Assembly (NCBI RefSeq): GCF_001420005.1
Contig: NZ_LJAK01000003.1
Span: forward strand, 62,001-126,000
Reading direction: 5' to 3'
Source of the DNA: Loktanella sp. 3ANDIMAR09
Lineage (GTDB): Bacteria > Pseudomonadota > Alphaproteobacteria > Rhodobacterales > Rhodobacteraceae
DNA length: 64,000 nt
The notes below the pieces were generated by a model. The model was not told the origin of the DNA, did not search any database, and was given only the letters and a program-made list of their open reading frames with translations. Numbering within the stretch: the stretch's first letter is position 1; every line of letters starts with the position of its first letter. Of this stretch, positions 1 to 8,979 are shown one piece after another. The position numbers and the translations under genes were made by a program.

Positions 1-388
1 TCCCGGCCTGACGGCTGAGTGCGCTGACCAGCGGGCCGGGTCCCTTGTTGTCGGTGCCCGCGCCCAGCACCAGAACCCCGATTTCCGGGTCCTCGGTAAT
101 CTGGGCCATGATCTCGGGCAGGGCCTCGCCTTCCCGGATCACTAGATCGGGGTTCACGTTCTGCCGGTCCCGCATCCATTTGGCAAAGACCTCGAAATGC
201 ACCTCGATGCGCTCGCGTGCTTCTTCGCGCATGATCTCGCCAACGCCGATCCAGTGGTTGAATTCATCGGGTGGAATGACCGACAGCACCGTGACGCCCG
301 CCCCGGTCTTGGAGGCCCGCATGGCGGCGTATCGCATCGCGTTCAGACATTCGCGGCTGTCATCCAGCACGACCAGAAACTTGCGCAT
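1..388 (-). CDS. Universal stress protein, UspA family (C-terminus cut by window edge)
   Basis: The gene begins with ATG at 388 and runs off the left edge, so about 129 residues are visible. The start reads MRKFLVVLDDSRECLNAMRYA, the usual first beta strand and helix of a UspA domain with an Asp pair after the strand. Further in, VLVLGAGTDNKGPGPL resembles the Gly-rich nucleotide-binding segment of ATP-binding UspA proteins. These are small cytoplasmic proteins linked to starvation and stress survival; the partner is not predictable here. It lies downstream of the aminotransferase on the same strand with a 52-base gap, so co-transcription is possible. The family is clear and the specific role is unknown. 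Confidence 0.85.
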   Translation of the reverse strand, partial: MRKFLVVLDDSRECLNAMRYAAMRASKTGAGVTVLSVIPPDEFNHWIGVGEIMREEARERIEVHFEVFAKWMRDRQNVNPDLVIREGEALPEIMAQITEDPEIGVLVLGAGTDNKGPGPLVSALSRQAG

Positions 389-440
389 TTCATCCCCCTC
401 TTTGGCGCATCTTGCCTTGGGTGCCGCTTGCGCGCAACGG

Positions 441-1307
441 TCAGAGCGTTTCGGACGCGGCCCAGTCCCAATACAATTCCCGCACACGGGCCGTGACCGG
501 CCCGCTGTTGTAGGATCGGTCGTCAAAGGCACTGACCGGCGTGACCTTCATCATGTTGCCCGACAAAAACACCTCGTCCGCTGCACGGAAATCCTCAAAG
601 GTCAAAACCTTTTCGATGACCTCGACGCCATCTGCGCGCAGATTGACCATGTGGCGGGCGCGGGTGATACCAGCCAGAAAGGTGCCGTTGGGGATCGGTG
701 TGAACACAACGCCGTCGCGCACCATGAACACATTGGCGCTGGCGGTTTCCGCCACGTTGCCCATCACATCCGCGACCAGGGCGTTGCCGAACCCCTTGGA
801 CCGGGCCTCGGCCAGCATGCGGGCGTTGTTGGGATACAGGCAGCCCGCCTTGGCGTTGACGACGTTGTCTTCCATCACCGGACGGCGGAACCGTGTGGTG
901 GTCAGGGTGGTGGATGCGCCCGCCGGTGCCATCGGAATAGCCTCGAGCGATATGGCGAAACCGGTCGATCCCTCCTTGGGCACGATCCCAAGGTCGCCGC
1001 CATCCAGTGCCCAGTACATCGGGCGGATATAGACGGACGTCTGGGGTGAATAGGCGCGCAGTCCTTCGCGGACGATGGCCACCATGTCTGCCGTGCTGAC
1101 GGTTGGGGTAATCATCAGCGCCTCGGCTGATCGGTTCACGCGGGCGCAATGTGCCGCCAGATCCGGGACAACGCCATTGGCATAGCGGGCCCCGTCGAAC
1201 ACCGTCGTCCCCAGCCATGACCCGTGGTCCGCCGCACGCATCACAGCGACGTCTCCGTCGTGCCATGCGCCATTGAAATAGGTCCTGATCTGCGTTCCCG
1301 TCGCCAT
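441..1307 (-). CDS. Class IV aminotransferase, branched-chain amino acid aminotransferase type
   Basis: This is a 288-residue PLP-dependent aminotransferase. The opening TYFNGAWHDGDVAVMRAADHG and the HGSWLGTTVFDGAR segment (about 28-41) are typical of the IlvE/BCAT group. The likely Schiff-base lysine is K153 in NAKAGCLYPNN, followed by the AETASANVFM segment that contributes to PLP binding. The expected reaction is reversible transfer of the amino group between Leu, Ile or Val and 2-oxoglutarate. I chose ATG 1307 because GGAGGGTGATC precedes it; the open frame extends further upstream but without a better start. D-amino acid aminotransferase and aminodeoxychorismate lyase share the fold, so substrate assignment is by resemblance only. 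Confidence 0.82.
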   Translation of the reverse strand: MATGTQIRTYFNGAWHDGDVAVMRAADHGSWLGTTVFDGARYANGVVPDLAAHCARVNRSAEALMITPTVSTADMVAIVREGLRAYSPQTSVYIRPMYWALDGGDLGIVPKEGSTGFAISLEAIPMAPAGASTTLTTTRFRRPVMEDNVVNAKAGCLYPNNARMLAEARSKGFGNALVADVMGNVAETASANVFMVRDGVVFTPIPNGTFLAGITRARHMVNLRADGVEVIEKVLTFEDFRAADEVFLSGNMMKVTPVSAFDDRSYNSGPVTARVRELYWDWAASETL

Positions 1308-1411
1308 GATCACCCTCCGCCTTTTTGTGATAGCCCTAGGCCGCAACCGGCCAGAGGTAAAGTCCTGCCGTCAAGCATGACTGCGCTGATGCGCCCCCCT
1401 GATCAATCGCT

Positions 1412-1484
1412 GTTTTCAAAATATCCCCGCCGGAGGCAGCCGTCGCAGCATGCGGCGGCTTACCGATTTTTCGCGAAAAATCGG
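1412..1484 (-). repeat. Dispersed intergenic element, copy A: GC-rich module plus 22-bp palindrome
   Basis: This lies in the 193-base gap between the aminotransferase start and the trpS stop. Read on the minus strand, a perfect 22-bp palindrome (CCGATTTTTCG followed by its reverse complement, 1463-1484) is followed by TGCCTCCGGCGGGGATATTT (up to about 1438-1419) and then TGAAAACAG. The same two modules occur at 33043-33098, and a variant of the second module occurs at 60500-60532. The position just after the trpS stop suggests a transcript 3'-end structure or terminator. No coding sequence was seen in the rest of the gap. Confidence 0.7.
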
Positions 1485-1500
1485 CATCCCGCACCTTGGG

Positions 1501-2514
1501 TCAGCGCAACAGGCCCACGATTTCATAGGTGCGCGACAGGATCGGTTCTGCGATCTTGCGGGCGCGCTCGGCCCCGTCTGCAAGGATGCGGTCGATCTCT
1601 GCGGGGTCGTCCATCAGACGGGTCATCTCGTCCGAAATCGGTGCAAGCCGATCGACCGCCAGATCGGCCAGCGCAGGCTTGAACCGGCCCCAGCCTGCAC
1701 CTGCATATTCCGTGATCACCGCCTCTGACGTGGTGTCGGACAGCGCGGCGTAGATATCGACCAGGTTGCGCGCCTCTGGCCGGCCTTTCAGCCCGTCCAG
1801 CGTGTCGGGCAAAGGTTCGGGGTCGGTCTTGGCCTTCTTGAACTTTTTCGCGATCAGGTCGGCGCCGTCGCGCATGTTGATGCGCTCCATGTCGCTTTCG
1901 CCGGATTTCGACATCTTCTTGGACCCGTCGCGCAGGTTCATCACGCGGGTCGCGGGGCCGTCGATCACCGGTTCGGTCATCGGGAAAAAGTCGGTCTTGT
2001 AATCGTGGTTGAACTTGGCCGCGATATCGCGCGTCAGCTCGACATGTTGTTTCTGGTCCTCGCCCACGGGGACCTGCGTGGCATGATACAGCAAAATGTC
2101 GGCCGCCATCAGCGACGGGTAGGCGTACAGGCCCAACGACACCTTTTCGGCGTTGCTGCCGGCCTTGTCCTTGAACTGTGTCATGCGGTTCATCCAGCCG
2201 ACACGGGCGACGCAGTTGAAAATCCAGCCCAACTCGGCGTGCGCCGACACGCGGCTCTGATTGAACAGAATCGATTGGCTTGGGTCTAGGCCGGCGGCCA
2301 GATAGCCCGCCGCAACCTCGCGGGTGGCGTGGCTCAGCTCCTTGGGGTCTTGCCAGACTGTGATCGCGTGCAGATCCACCACGCAATACATCGTTTCCAT
2401 GGCACCCTGCATGCCGACGAACCGCTTGATCGCGCCCAGGTAGTTGCCCAGCGTCAATCCGCCCGACGGTTTGATCCCGGAAAACACGCGGGGGGTGAAC
2501 TGGCTTTGGGTCAT
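1501..2514 (-). CDS. trpS: Tryptophanyl-tRNA synthetase
   Basis: This 337-residue class I aminoacyl-tRNA synthetase charges tRNA-Trp with tryptophan using ATP in the cytoplasm. The N-terminus has [19 protein letters not shown], the TrpS form of the HIGH signature (TLGNYLGA, residues 21-28), and the second ATP-binding loop KMSKS is at residues 200-204. [15 protein letters not shown] (151-165) is the conserved helix of the Rossmann domain. Length is normal for bacterial TrpS. Start ATG 2514 gives the canonical N-terminus; a longer open frame to 2607 adds residues not expected in the family and runs into the divergent rhomboid gene start. The Shine-Dalgarno sequence is weak. Confidence 0.97.
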   Translation of the reverse strand: MTQSQFTPRVFSGIKPSGGLTLGNYLGAIKRFVGMQGAMETMYCVVDLHAITVWQDPKELSHATREVAAGYLAAGLDPSQSILFNQSRVSAHAELGWIFNCVARVGWMNRMTQFKDKAGSNAEKVSLGLYAYPSLMAADILLYHATQVPVGEDQKQHVELTRDIAAKFNHDYKTDFFPMTEPVIDGPATRVMNLRDGSKKMSKSGESDMERINMRDGADLIAKKFKKAKTDPEPLPDTLDGLKGRPEARNLVDIYAALSDTTSEAVITEYAGAGWGRFKPALADLAVDRLAPISDEMTRLMDDPAEIDRILADGAERARKIAEPILSRTYEIVGLLR

Positions 2515-2600
2515 GGGGTCATCCGGGCTGGTAGGCTGCGATATTTCCGCATACCCATGCCAGAGCACGGCCCCATTCGCAACAACCCGAGGCATCCGCC

Positions 2601-3278
2601 ATGGCAATCCAAAGTCCCGTCAACGCCATTCCCCCCGTGGTCACTGCACTTGTGCTGATCGTCGTTGCGGTCGAACTGACCCTGTCGGCGGGTGCTATGG
2701 GACTGGTCGGTGGACCCGGCGGGATCGGCTGGCGGTTGCAGGCCTTGCAGGAATACGCGGTATCCCCCGCCGTTGTGGATTACGTCGTCATGCGGGGTGA
2801 CCTGTCGCTGGACCTGCTCAAACGGTTTGTGACCTACGCCTTTGTGCATGGCAGTTTCACCGATGCGCTGTTCGGCGGTGCACTCCTGCTGGCGCTGGGC
2901 AAGTTCGTGGGCGATGTGTTCCATCCGGCGGCAACGCTGGCGCTGTTCGTGGTTTCGGCCGTGGCGGGGGCGCTGGCCTTTGGTCTGGTCGCTGATGGTA
3001 CGCAACCGCTGTTTGGCGCATATCCGGCGGTCTACGGTTTCATCGGGGCGTTCACCTACATCCTGTGGACCCGGATCGGGCAGCAGGGCGGGCAGCAGAT
3101 CAAGGCGTTTCGCCTGATCGGCTTTTTGCTGGCGCTGCAACTGATCTTTGCGCTGATCTTTGGCGGCACGATGCGTTGGGTCGCGGATCTGGCCGGTTTC
3201 GCCGCCGGTTTCGGGGCGTCGATCATCCTTGCGCCGGGGGGATGGGATGCGCTGCTGGGCCGCTTGCGCCAGCGTTAA
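2601..3278 (+). CDS. Rhomboid-like membrane protein lacking the catalytic residues (pseudoprotease)
   Basis: This 225-residue protein has about six hydrophobic segments and the rhomboid core layout. Aligned by eye to E. coli GlpG, segment [16 protein letters not shown] (78-93) matches the THALMH...HILFN helix, and [12 protein letters not shown] (139-150) matches the GASGVVYALMG catalytic helix. [13 protein letters not shown] (191-203) matches the ANGAHIAGLAVG helix. The nucleophile Ser becomes Tyr141, the general-base His becomes Asp196, the oxyanion Asn becomes Gly92 and His150 becomes Asp88; only the His145 equivalent (His83) remains. It should therefore not cleave substrates by the rhomboid mechanism. 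A chaperone, binding or quality-control role, as for iRhoms and derlins, is inference. It is divergent from trpS and convergent with murJ (4-base overlap). Confidence 0.85.
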   Translation: MAIQSPVNAIPPVVTALVLIVVAVELTLSAGAMGLVGGPGGIGWRLQALQEYAVSPAVVDYVVMRGDLSLDLLKRFVTYAFVHGSFTDALFGGALLLALGKFVGDVFHPAATLALFVVSAVAGALAFGLVADGTQPLFGAYPAVYGFIGAFTYILWTRIGQQGGQQIKAFRLIGFLLALQLIFALIFGGTMRWVADLAGFAAGFGASIILAPGGWDALLGRLRQR

Positions 3279-4861
3279 CGCCGCAGCGCCCTGCGAAAGT
3301 CCTGCAGACGGAACGCGCCAATCATCTGACCGATGCCGAAATAGCTGACGATTCCGATTGCGATGAGCACGGCCAGCGCGAGGTAACGCAGGCCTTCGGT
3401 CGCAAGGAACGGTCCCAGCACGACAGCGGCACCAAACAGCACCACGCCCATCCCGACCGACGCCAGGACAATCCGCCAGATGCGGGCGCGGAAACGGTCG
3501 TCCCATGTCGCGGCGGCACCCATGCTGCGTGATCCGATCCACAGTTGCGCGACCATGATCCAGCCCACGGCCGTCGTGCCCAATGCGGCGGCGATGAACC
3601 CGACATAAGGGGCCAGCCCCAGCGCGATCACCAGGTTCAAGACCATCGCAACCAGCGCATAGATGAACGGGCGCCGGGTATCCTCGCGCGCGAAAAACAG
3701 CGGTTGCAGGGATTTTTGCAGCACGAACGCGGGCAGGCCCAACCCATAGACCGCGACGGCCAGGGCCGTGGCCATCGTGTCCTCGGGGGTAAAGGCACCG
3801 CGCTGGAACAGCACAGACGTCAGCGGAACGGGGATGACCAGCAGCGCCACGGCCGCCGGCACCGTCAGCGCAAGGCTCAGTTCTGCGGCGCGGTTGAACG
3901 CGTCGCGCCCGCCCGCCGCATCACCGGCCCGCAGGCGGCGCGACAGGTCAGGCAGCAGGACAACGCCGATGGCGATGCCGACGACGCCCAGTGGCAACTG
4001 ATACAGCCGGTCGGCATAGGACAGCCACGCCACCGCCCCGTCAAAGAAACTGGCGACCTGACGGCCCACCAGCAGATTGATCTGAACCACACCACCGGCC
4101 AGCGCGGCAGGGGCCGCGATGATGGCCAATTTTTTCAGTTCCGGCGTCCAGCGCGGCATGCGCAGGGTCATGGTGAAACCCGCACGCGATGCGGCCCACC
4201 AGACGATCCCCATCTGCAGGATTCCGCCCAATGGCACCGCCAGTGCGAGGCTGTCACCGATCTGCAGTCCTAGCGCCCGGTCGATACCCATCCCGAGACT
4301 GTCCGACATATCCCGGCCCAGCAGGGCCGTAACAAGCATGGCGATGATGAAAACCACGTTCAGGATGACGGGTGCGGCGGCGGCGGCGACAAACCGGCCG
4401 GTCGCGTTCAGCACGCCGGACAGCAAAGCCGTCAACGAAATGAACATGATGTAGGGAAAGGCGATACGCCCGTATTCCACCGCCAGATCGAAACGGGCAT
4501 CTTCCCGGAAACCGCTGGCCATCGCCGTCACCAGCCACGGCATGAAGATGATCCCCACCACCGTGAACACGGACAGGATCAGGGTCATTGCAACGAATGC
4601 ATCCTGAGCAAAGGCCCGCGCGTCCTCGCCGCCTTCCAGTTTCTTGGAGAACATCGGCACAAAGGCCATGTTGAACGCGCCCTCGGCAAAGAACCGGCGG
4701 AACAGGTTCGGCAATGAAAATGCGATGATGAACGCCTGTGCCGCGACCCCGGTGCCCAGATAGCCCGCGATCAGGATGTCGCGGGCAAACCCCATCACGC
4801 GGCTGATCAGTGTCCAGATCCCCACGGTGAAAAAGCCGGACATCAGGCGGATGGGTTTCAT
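3275..4861 (-). CDS. murJ: Lipid II flippase MurJ
   Basis: This 528-residue polytopic membrane protein of the MVF/MOP superfamily translocates lipid II across the cytoplasmic membrane for peptidoglycan assembly. The N-terminus MSGFFTVGIWTLISRVMGFARD and the SLPNLFRRFFAEGAFNMAFVPMF segment (about 49-71) are MurJ hallmarks, the latter carrying the essential Arg-rich first loop. About 14 hydrophobic segments run through to the C-terminus. The start ATG 4861 lies 27 bases after the glnD stop, so murJ is probably the last gene of an lppC-like/glnD/murJ transcript. The 3' end overlaps the rhomboid-like gene by four bases in a tail-to-tail arrangement. Confidence 0.96.
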   Translation of the reverse strand: MKPIRLMSGFFTVGIWTLISRVMGFARDILIAGYLGTGVAAQAFIIAFSLPNLFRRFFAEGAFNMAFVPMFSKKLEGGEDARAFAQDAFVAMTLILSVFTVVGIIFMPWLVTAMASGFREDARFDLAVEYGRIAFPYIMFISLTALLSGVLNATGRFVAAAAAPVILNVVFIIAMLVTALLGRDMSDSLGMGIDRALGLQIGDSLALAVPLGGILQMGIVWWAASRAGFTMTLRMPRWTPELKKLAIIAAPAALAGGVVQINLLVGRQVASFFDGAVAWLSYADRLYQLPLGVVGIAIGVVLLPDLSRRLRAGDAAGGRDAFNRAAELSLALTVPAAVALLVIPVPLTSVLFQRGAFTPEDTMATALAVAVYGLGLPAFVLQKSLQPLFFAREDTRRPFIYALVAMVLNLVIALGLAPYVGFIAAALGTTAVGWIMVAQLWIGSRSMGAAATWDDRFRARIWRIVLASVGMGVVLFGAAVVLGPFLATEGLRYLALAVLIAIGIVSYFGIGQMIGAFRLQDFRRALRR

Positions 4862-4888
4862 GGGCTGGGGCCTTCTTTGACTGCGGCG

Positions 4889-7717
4889 CTACCCTTGCGC
4901 CCGTTCCGCGCCACGGTCAATGGCGTGACGCAGCTTGGTCGTCAGCGCCTCGCGCTTGGCCTCGGAATGGAATTTCAGTCCGGTGATATCCTTGACGTAA
5001 AAGGTATCGACAGCCTGTTCGCCATAGGTCGCGATCACCGCGGACGAGATATAGACATTGGCATTCGCCAGCGTCCGGGTCAGATCATACAGCAGGCCGG
5101 GGCGGTCACGGGTGTCCACCTCGATGATCGTGTAGATTTCGGACCCGTCATTGTCGAAGGTGATGACCGTCGGCACCCGGAATGCCCGCATGCGAACGGG
5201 CAGCACATCGCGATCCTTCAGCGCGGTGCTCGCCACGACTTCGCCCATTAGGGTGCGCTGGATCATGGAACGCAGACGCGGCAGGCGCGCTTCTTCGTAG
5301 GGGCGGCCGTCGGCATCCTGTATCCAGAAGGCAGCGGTCGCATAGCCGTCCTTTGACGTATAGGTGCGTGCGTCCACAATATTGGCCCCGACCAGTGCCA
5401 ATGCGCCGTTCATGCGACTGAACAGACCCGGATGATCGACCATCGCAAAGCAGGCCCGGGTCGCATCCCTGTCATGGTCCAGCGTCAGGTCCACCCGAAT
5501 TTCGCTGTCCGAGATGGCGTGCAGCAGATTGGCGAACACAACATGGGTCGTCAGCGGCAAGCCCTGCCAATAAGGCCCGTAATGACGGTTCATTTCGGTT
5601 TTCAGATCAGCAGCGTCCCAGTCCGCCAATGCATCGCGCAAGGCCCGTTTTGCAACGGTTTCACGGGTTTCGCGGCTAAGGTCCTCCAGCCCGTTGTCCA
5701 GCGCGTCGCGGGTCGCGGAATACAGGTTGCGCAGCAGCACGGCCTTCCAGTTGTTCCAGGTGCCGGGGCCCACGCCGCGGATGTCGCAGACCGTCAGCAG
5801 CAGCAGCAGGTCCAGCCGTTCCTTGGATTTCACCGCCTTGGCAAAGCCGCGCACGGTGCGCGGTTCGGAAATGTCGCGTTTTTGTGCCGTGTCCGACATC
5901 AGCAGATGATTGCGGATCAGCCATTCGACCGTCTCGCATTCCTTTTTCGACAGACCCAGGCGCGGTGCGACCTTGCGCGAAATGCGCGCGCCCAACACCG
6001 AATGATCCTCTGGTCGGCCCTTGCCGATGTCGTGCAGCAACAGCGCGACATACAGGACCTTGCGATTGACCCCGGCCTCGATGATCTGCGAGGCGACCGG
6101 CAATTCCTCGACCAGCTCGCCGCGCTCGATGCGCGACAGGTGGCTGATGACCTGGATGGTATGCTCGTCCACGGTATAGCTGTGGTACATGTTGAACTGC
6201 ATCATCGCCACGATCGGTGCGAATTCCGGCATAAACGTCGCCAGCATGTTCAATTCGTTCATGCGGCGCAGCGCGCGTTCGGGGTTGCCGTATTTCAGCA
6301 TCAGGCGCATGAAAATGCGGTTCGCCTCTGGATCCGCACGCACGGTGTCATCGATCAGGTGCAGGTTGGCTGCAATCAGGCGCATCGCGTCTGGGTGCAT
6401 CAATGTGCCTGTGCGCATCGCTTCTTCAAAGATGTGCAGCAGGTTCAGCGGATCGGCCAGAAACGTCTTGGGTCCCGAAACAGTCAGGCGGTTTTGCTTG
6501 ATCGCAAAGGGCGGTTTCGTCTTGGGCTTGCGGGTCAGCAGACGTTCCAGCATCGGTGCCGCCTTGGCGTGGGTGCGTTCCTGCGCGGTCAGGAAAATGC
6601 GCGTCAGATCCCCCACCATGGTCGCGTGGCGGAAATAGGCCTGCATGAAATGTTCGACGCCGCGCCGCCCGGCGCGGTCCTGGAACCCCATTGCATCGGC
6701 CACCTGGACCTGCATGTCGAACGTCAGCTGGTCCTGCGCGCGGCCGGCAATCAGGTGCAGATGGCAGCGCACGGCCCACAGGAATTCATGGGCCTGACGA
6801 AAGGTTTCGTATTCGTCCTGGGTAAAGACCTTGTGCTTGACCAGGTCCGACGCGTCCTGCACGCCGTGAATGTATTTCCCGATCCAATACAGCGATTGCA
6901 GGTCGCGCAGACCGCCTTTGCCTTCCTTGACGTTGGGTTCGACCATATAGCGCTGGCCGCCCTGTTTCTTGTGGCGCTGACCACGTTCTTCCAGTTTGGC
7001 CTCGATGAAATCGGGGGCAGAGGATTTGAACAGATCGGTCCACAGCCGATCACCAAGCGTCACGGACAGGTCGGCGTCACCGGTCAGATACCGGTATTCC
7101 ACAAGGCTGGTGCGGATGGTGTAGTCCTCGCCGGCCAGTCGCAGGCAATCCTTGATCGTCCGGCTGGCGTGTCCGACCTTCAGCTTGAGATCCCAGAGCA
7201 TGTAGAGGCTGGATTCGATGACGGCCTCGGCCCAGGGCGTGATCTTGTAGGGCGTCAGAAACAGCAGGTCGACATCCGAATGGGGGGCCATTTCACCGCG
7301 GCCATAGCCGCCCACCGCGATGACGGACAGCCGTTCGCCTTCGGTCGGATTGGGATTGGGATGCAAACGGTTGCGGGCCACGTCCAGCACCGCGCAGACA
7401 AGACAATCGGTCAGCCAGCTGTAGGCGCGTGTCGTGGGCGTGGCGCGAAATGGCTGATCCAGAAATGCCGCGCGGATCGCGGCACGTCCGTTCTTTTGCG
7501 CGTCCTTCAGGATGCCGACAACGGCTGTGCGCAGTGCGCGGTCATCTGCTGCGGTCTCGCTTGCGGCTGCAATCTGCTCGGCGACGGCGGGGGCATCGAA
7601 AATCGACGACGCCGGCAGGATCAGGTCCTCCGGCGTCGTGTCCAGTCCGGTCGGCGCGGGCCTAGCTGCCGGCACGGCCAAAGCTGCGCGGTGCGTTTTC
7701 AAGGATGACGACGGCAT
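4889..7717 (-). CDS. glnD: Bifunctional PII uridylyltransferase / uridylyl-removing enzyme
   Basis: GlnD senses glutamine and adds UMP to, or removes it from, the PII signalling proteins, so controlling nitrogen metabolism. The frame gives 942 residues with all expected domains in order: the nucleotidyltransferase GGYGRGEMAPHSDVDLLFL (two catalytic Asp), the helical EPNVKEGKGGLRDLQ segment, an HD hydrolase domain with VLYVALLLHDIGKG, and two C-terminal ACT domains (GLFSRMNGALALVGANI and RPGLLYDLTRTLANANV) that bind glutamine. The exact start is uncertain: ATG 7717 lies inside the upstream gene with no clear ribosome site, and a GTG at 7675 is an alternative. Homology seems to begin near DLILPASSIFD, which favours a short N-terminus. 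Confidence 0.95.
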   Translation of the reverse strand: MPSSSLKTHRAALAVPAARPAPTGLDTTPEDLILPASSIFDAPAVAEQIAAASETAADDRALRTAVVGILKDAQKNGRAAIRAAFLDQPFRATPTTRAYSWLTDCLVCAVLDVARNRLHPNPNPTEGERLSVIAVGGYGRGEMAPHSDVDLLFLTPYKITPWAEAVIESSLYMLWDLKLKVGHASRTIKDCLRLAGEDYTIRTSLVEYRYLTGDADLSVTLGDRLWTDLFKSSAPDFIEAKLEERGQRHKKQGGQRYMVEPNVKEGKGGLRDLQSLYWIGKYIHGVQDASDLVKHKVFTQDEYETFRQAHEFLWAVRCHLHLIAGRAQDQLTFDMQVQVADAMGFQDRAGRRGVEHFMQAYFRHATMVGDLTRIFLTAQERTHAKAAPMLERLLTRKPKTKPPFAIKQNRLTVSGPKTFLADPLNLLHIFEEAMRTGTLMHPDAMRLIAANLHLIDDTVRADPEANRIFMRLMLKYGNPERALRRMNELNMLATFMPEFAPIVAMMQFNMYHSYTVDEHTIQVISHLSRIERGELVEELPVASQIIEAGVNRKVLYVALLLHDIGKGRPEDHSVLGARISRKVAPRLGLSKKECETVEWLIRNHLLMSDTAQKRDISEPRTVRGFAKAVKSKERLDLLLLLTVCDIRGVGPGTWNNWKAVLLRNLYSATRDALDNGLEDLSRETRETVAKRALRDALADWDAADLKTEMNRHYGPYWQGLPLTTHVVFANLLHAISDSEIRVDLTLDHDRDATRACFAMVDHPGLFSRMNGALALVGANIVDARTYTSKDGYATAAFWIQDADGRPYEEARLPRLRSMIQRTLMGEVVASTALKDRDVLPVRMRAFRVPTVITFDNDGSEIYTIIEVDTRDRPGLLYDLTRTLANANVYISSAVIATYGEQAVDTFYVKDITGLKFHSEAKREALTTKLRHAIDRGAERAQG

Positions 7718-8864
7718 TGTTGCGCACCGTCGCGACAGACAGGGCGCGTTCGTTTGTGCCGTCGGCGCGCAGGCGGAAGACGCCCGAGGTGCCCATAAAG
7801 CCCTGGCGCTGCGTCAGCGCCGCCTTGGTCAATGCGTCAGACCGGCCTTGCGCCACCAATGCGCCGATGGCCGCGATCCCGTCATAGGCAAGACCTGCGA
7901 GGGGGTGAGGCTGACCGCCGTAGACGCTGCTATAGCGCGCCTCAAAGTTGCTGGCCATGGCGCGATCTGGCACCGCGAACAGCCCGCCCTGAAGTCCGGG
8001 CAGCGCCAGCGCCTGTGGGGCCGCATCCCAGCGTGTCAGACCCAGATAACGCGTGTCCGCGGGGTTGATCCCGGCCTCGGGCAGGGCTGTGGCCAACAAC
8101 GGCAGGTCGGCATTGACGCCTGCCGTCAGGAACACGGCATCTGCACCGTTCGATTTGACCGTGGCTGCGATCTGCGCGGCAGATGCGGTGATGCCCTGCT
8201 GGCTCAGCGGATAGCTGGCGATACCCGCCACGCTGGCACCATTTGCCTGAACTGCACGGGCGATCGCATCGCGACCGACCTGTCCGGCCAGATCGTCACC
8301 GTGCACGATGCCGATCCGGCTGATGCCCTGACCGCTGGCATAACGCACCAGACGGTCGGCCGTGTTTTCAAAGGTTGCCCCGAGGACAAAAACATTGCCG
8401 CCCGCGATGGTGGTGTTGTTCGAAAAGGCCAGCACATTCACGTTGCGGGGTGCCACGGCGACCCCTGCGGCATTGGCCGCGTCAGCAAACAGCGGGCCGA
8501 GGATGATCTTGGCCCCTTCGTCCACGGCACGGGTGGCAACGGCCGCGGCCTGCGCCGAATCAGAGCCCGAATTATAGACCCGCAGGTCGATGCTGACCCC
8601 GTCGAGGTCGCTGATCGCCATTCGCGCCGCGTTTTCGAGGCTGGAGGCAATCGCCTGATTTGCGCCTTGCGTGGATCCGCCGGGCACCAGAAGCGCGACC
8701 TGAACGGGCGCATTAGCGTCAATCGTCTGGCCGGTGTCCTGTGTCATGCCGACGGTGCCGACGGGGACACAGGCACCCATCCACATCAATCCAACAGTTG
8801 CAGTCACATAAGCGGCAGCACGGCGCAGCCGTGATGTCATCAATGAAGGGGCGGCAGCGGTCAT
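7662..8864 (-). CDS. Lipoprotein, penicillin-binding protein activator (LppC/LpoA-like) with periplasmic-binding fold
   Basis: This 400-residue predicted lipoprotein has basic N-terminal residues, a hydrophobic stretch and lipobox GLMWMGAC with the lipidated Cys at about residue 32. The rest matches the type I periplasmic-binding (Leu/Ile/Val receptor) fold: VALLVPGG, IILGPLFADAANA, GISRIGIVHGDDLAG and PLAGLAYDGIAAIGALV. Proteins of this kind in alphaproteobacteria are annotated as penicillin-binding protein activators by relation to LpoA; a solute-binding role cannot be excluded. I chose ATG 8864 because TTAGGATTTGCC precedes it with good spacing; the longer frame to 8981 overlaps the divergent rsmI start. 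A 115-base divergent promoter region separates it from rsmI. Confidence 0.82.
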   Translation of the reverse strand: MTAAAPSLMTSRLRRAAAYVTATVGLMWMGACVPVGTVGMTQDTGQTIDANAPVQVALLVPGGSTQGANQAIASSLENAARMAISDLDGVSIDLRVYNSGSDSAQAAAVATRAVDEGAKIILGPLFADAANAAGVAVAPRNVNVLAFSNNTTIAGGNVFVLGATFENTADRLVRYASGQGISRIGIVHGDDLAGQVGRDAIARAVQANGASVAGIASYPLSQQGITASAAQIAATVKSNGADAVFLTAGVNADLPLLATALPEAGINPADTRYLGLTRWDAAPQALALPGLQGGLFAVPDRAMASNFEARYSSVYGGQPHPLAGLAYDGIAAIGALVAQGRSDALTKAALTQRQGFMGTSGVFRLRADGTNERALSVATVRNNAVVILENAPRSFGRAGS

Positions 8865-8979
8865 GGCAAATCCTAACATCTGTGGCGGGCGTTGCGGTAT
8901 CGGCGTTGTCCTTAACGTCCATAGGCCGCATTGTCGCCCTTTAACGCTATCATAAGGCGAGAGCCGGACGGGTCTAGGC

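Noticed and set aside
5432-7708. Plus-strand open frame of about 760 codons opposite glnD
   Set aside because: The real protein is on the minus strand with full GlnD domains. The plus-strand text is His/Gln/Arg-rich and matches nothing.
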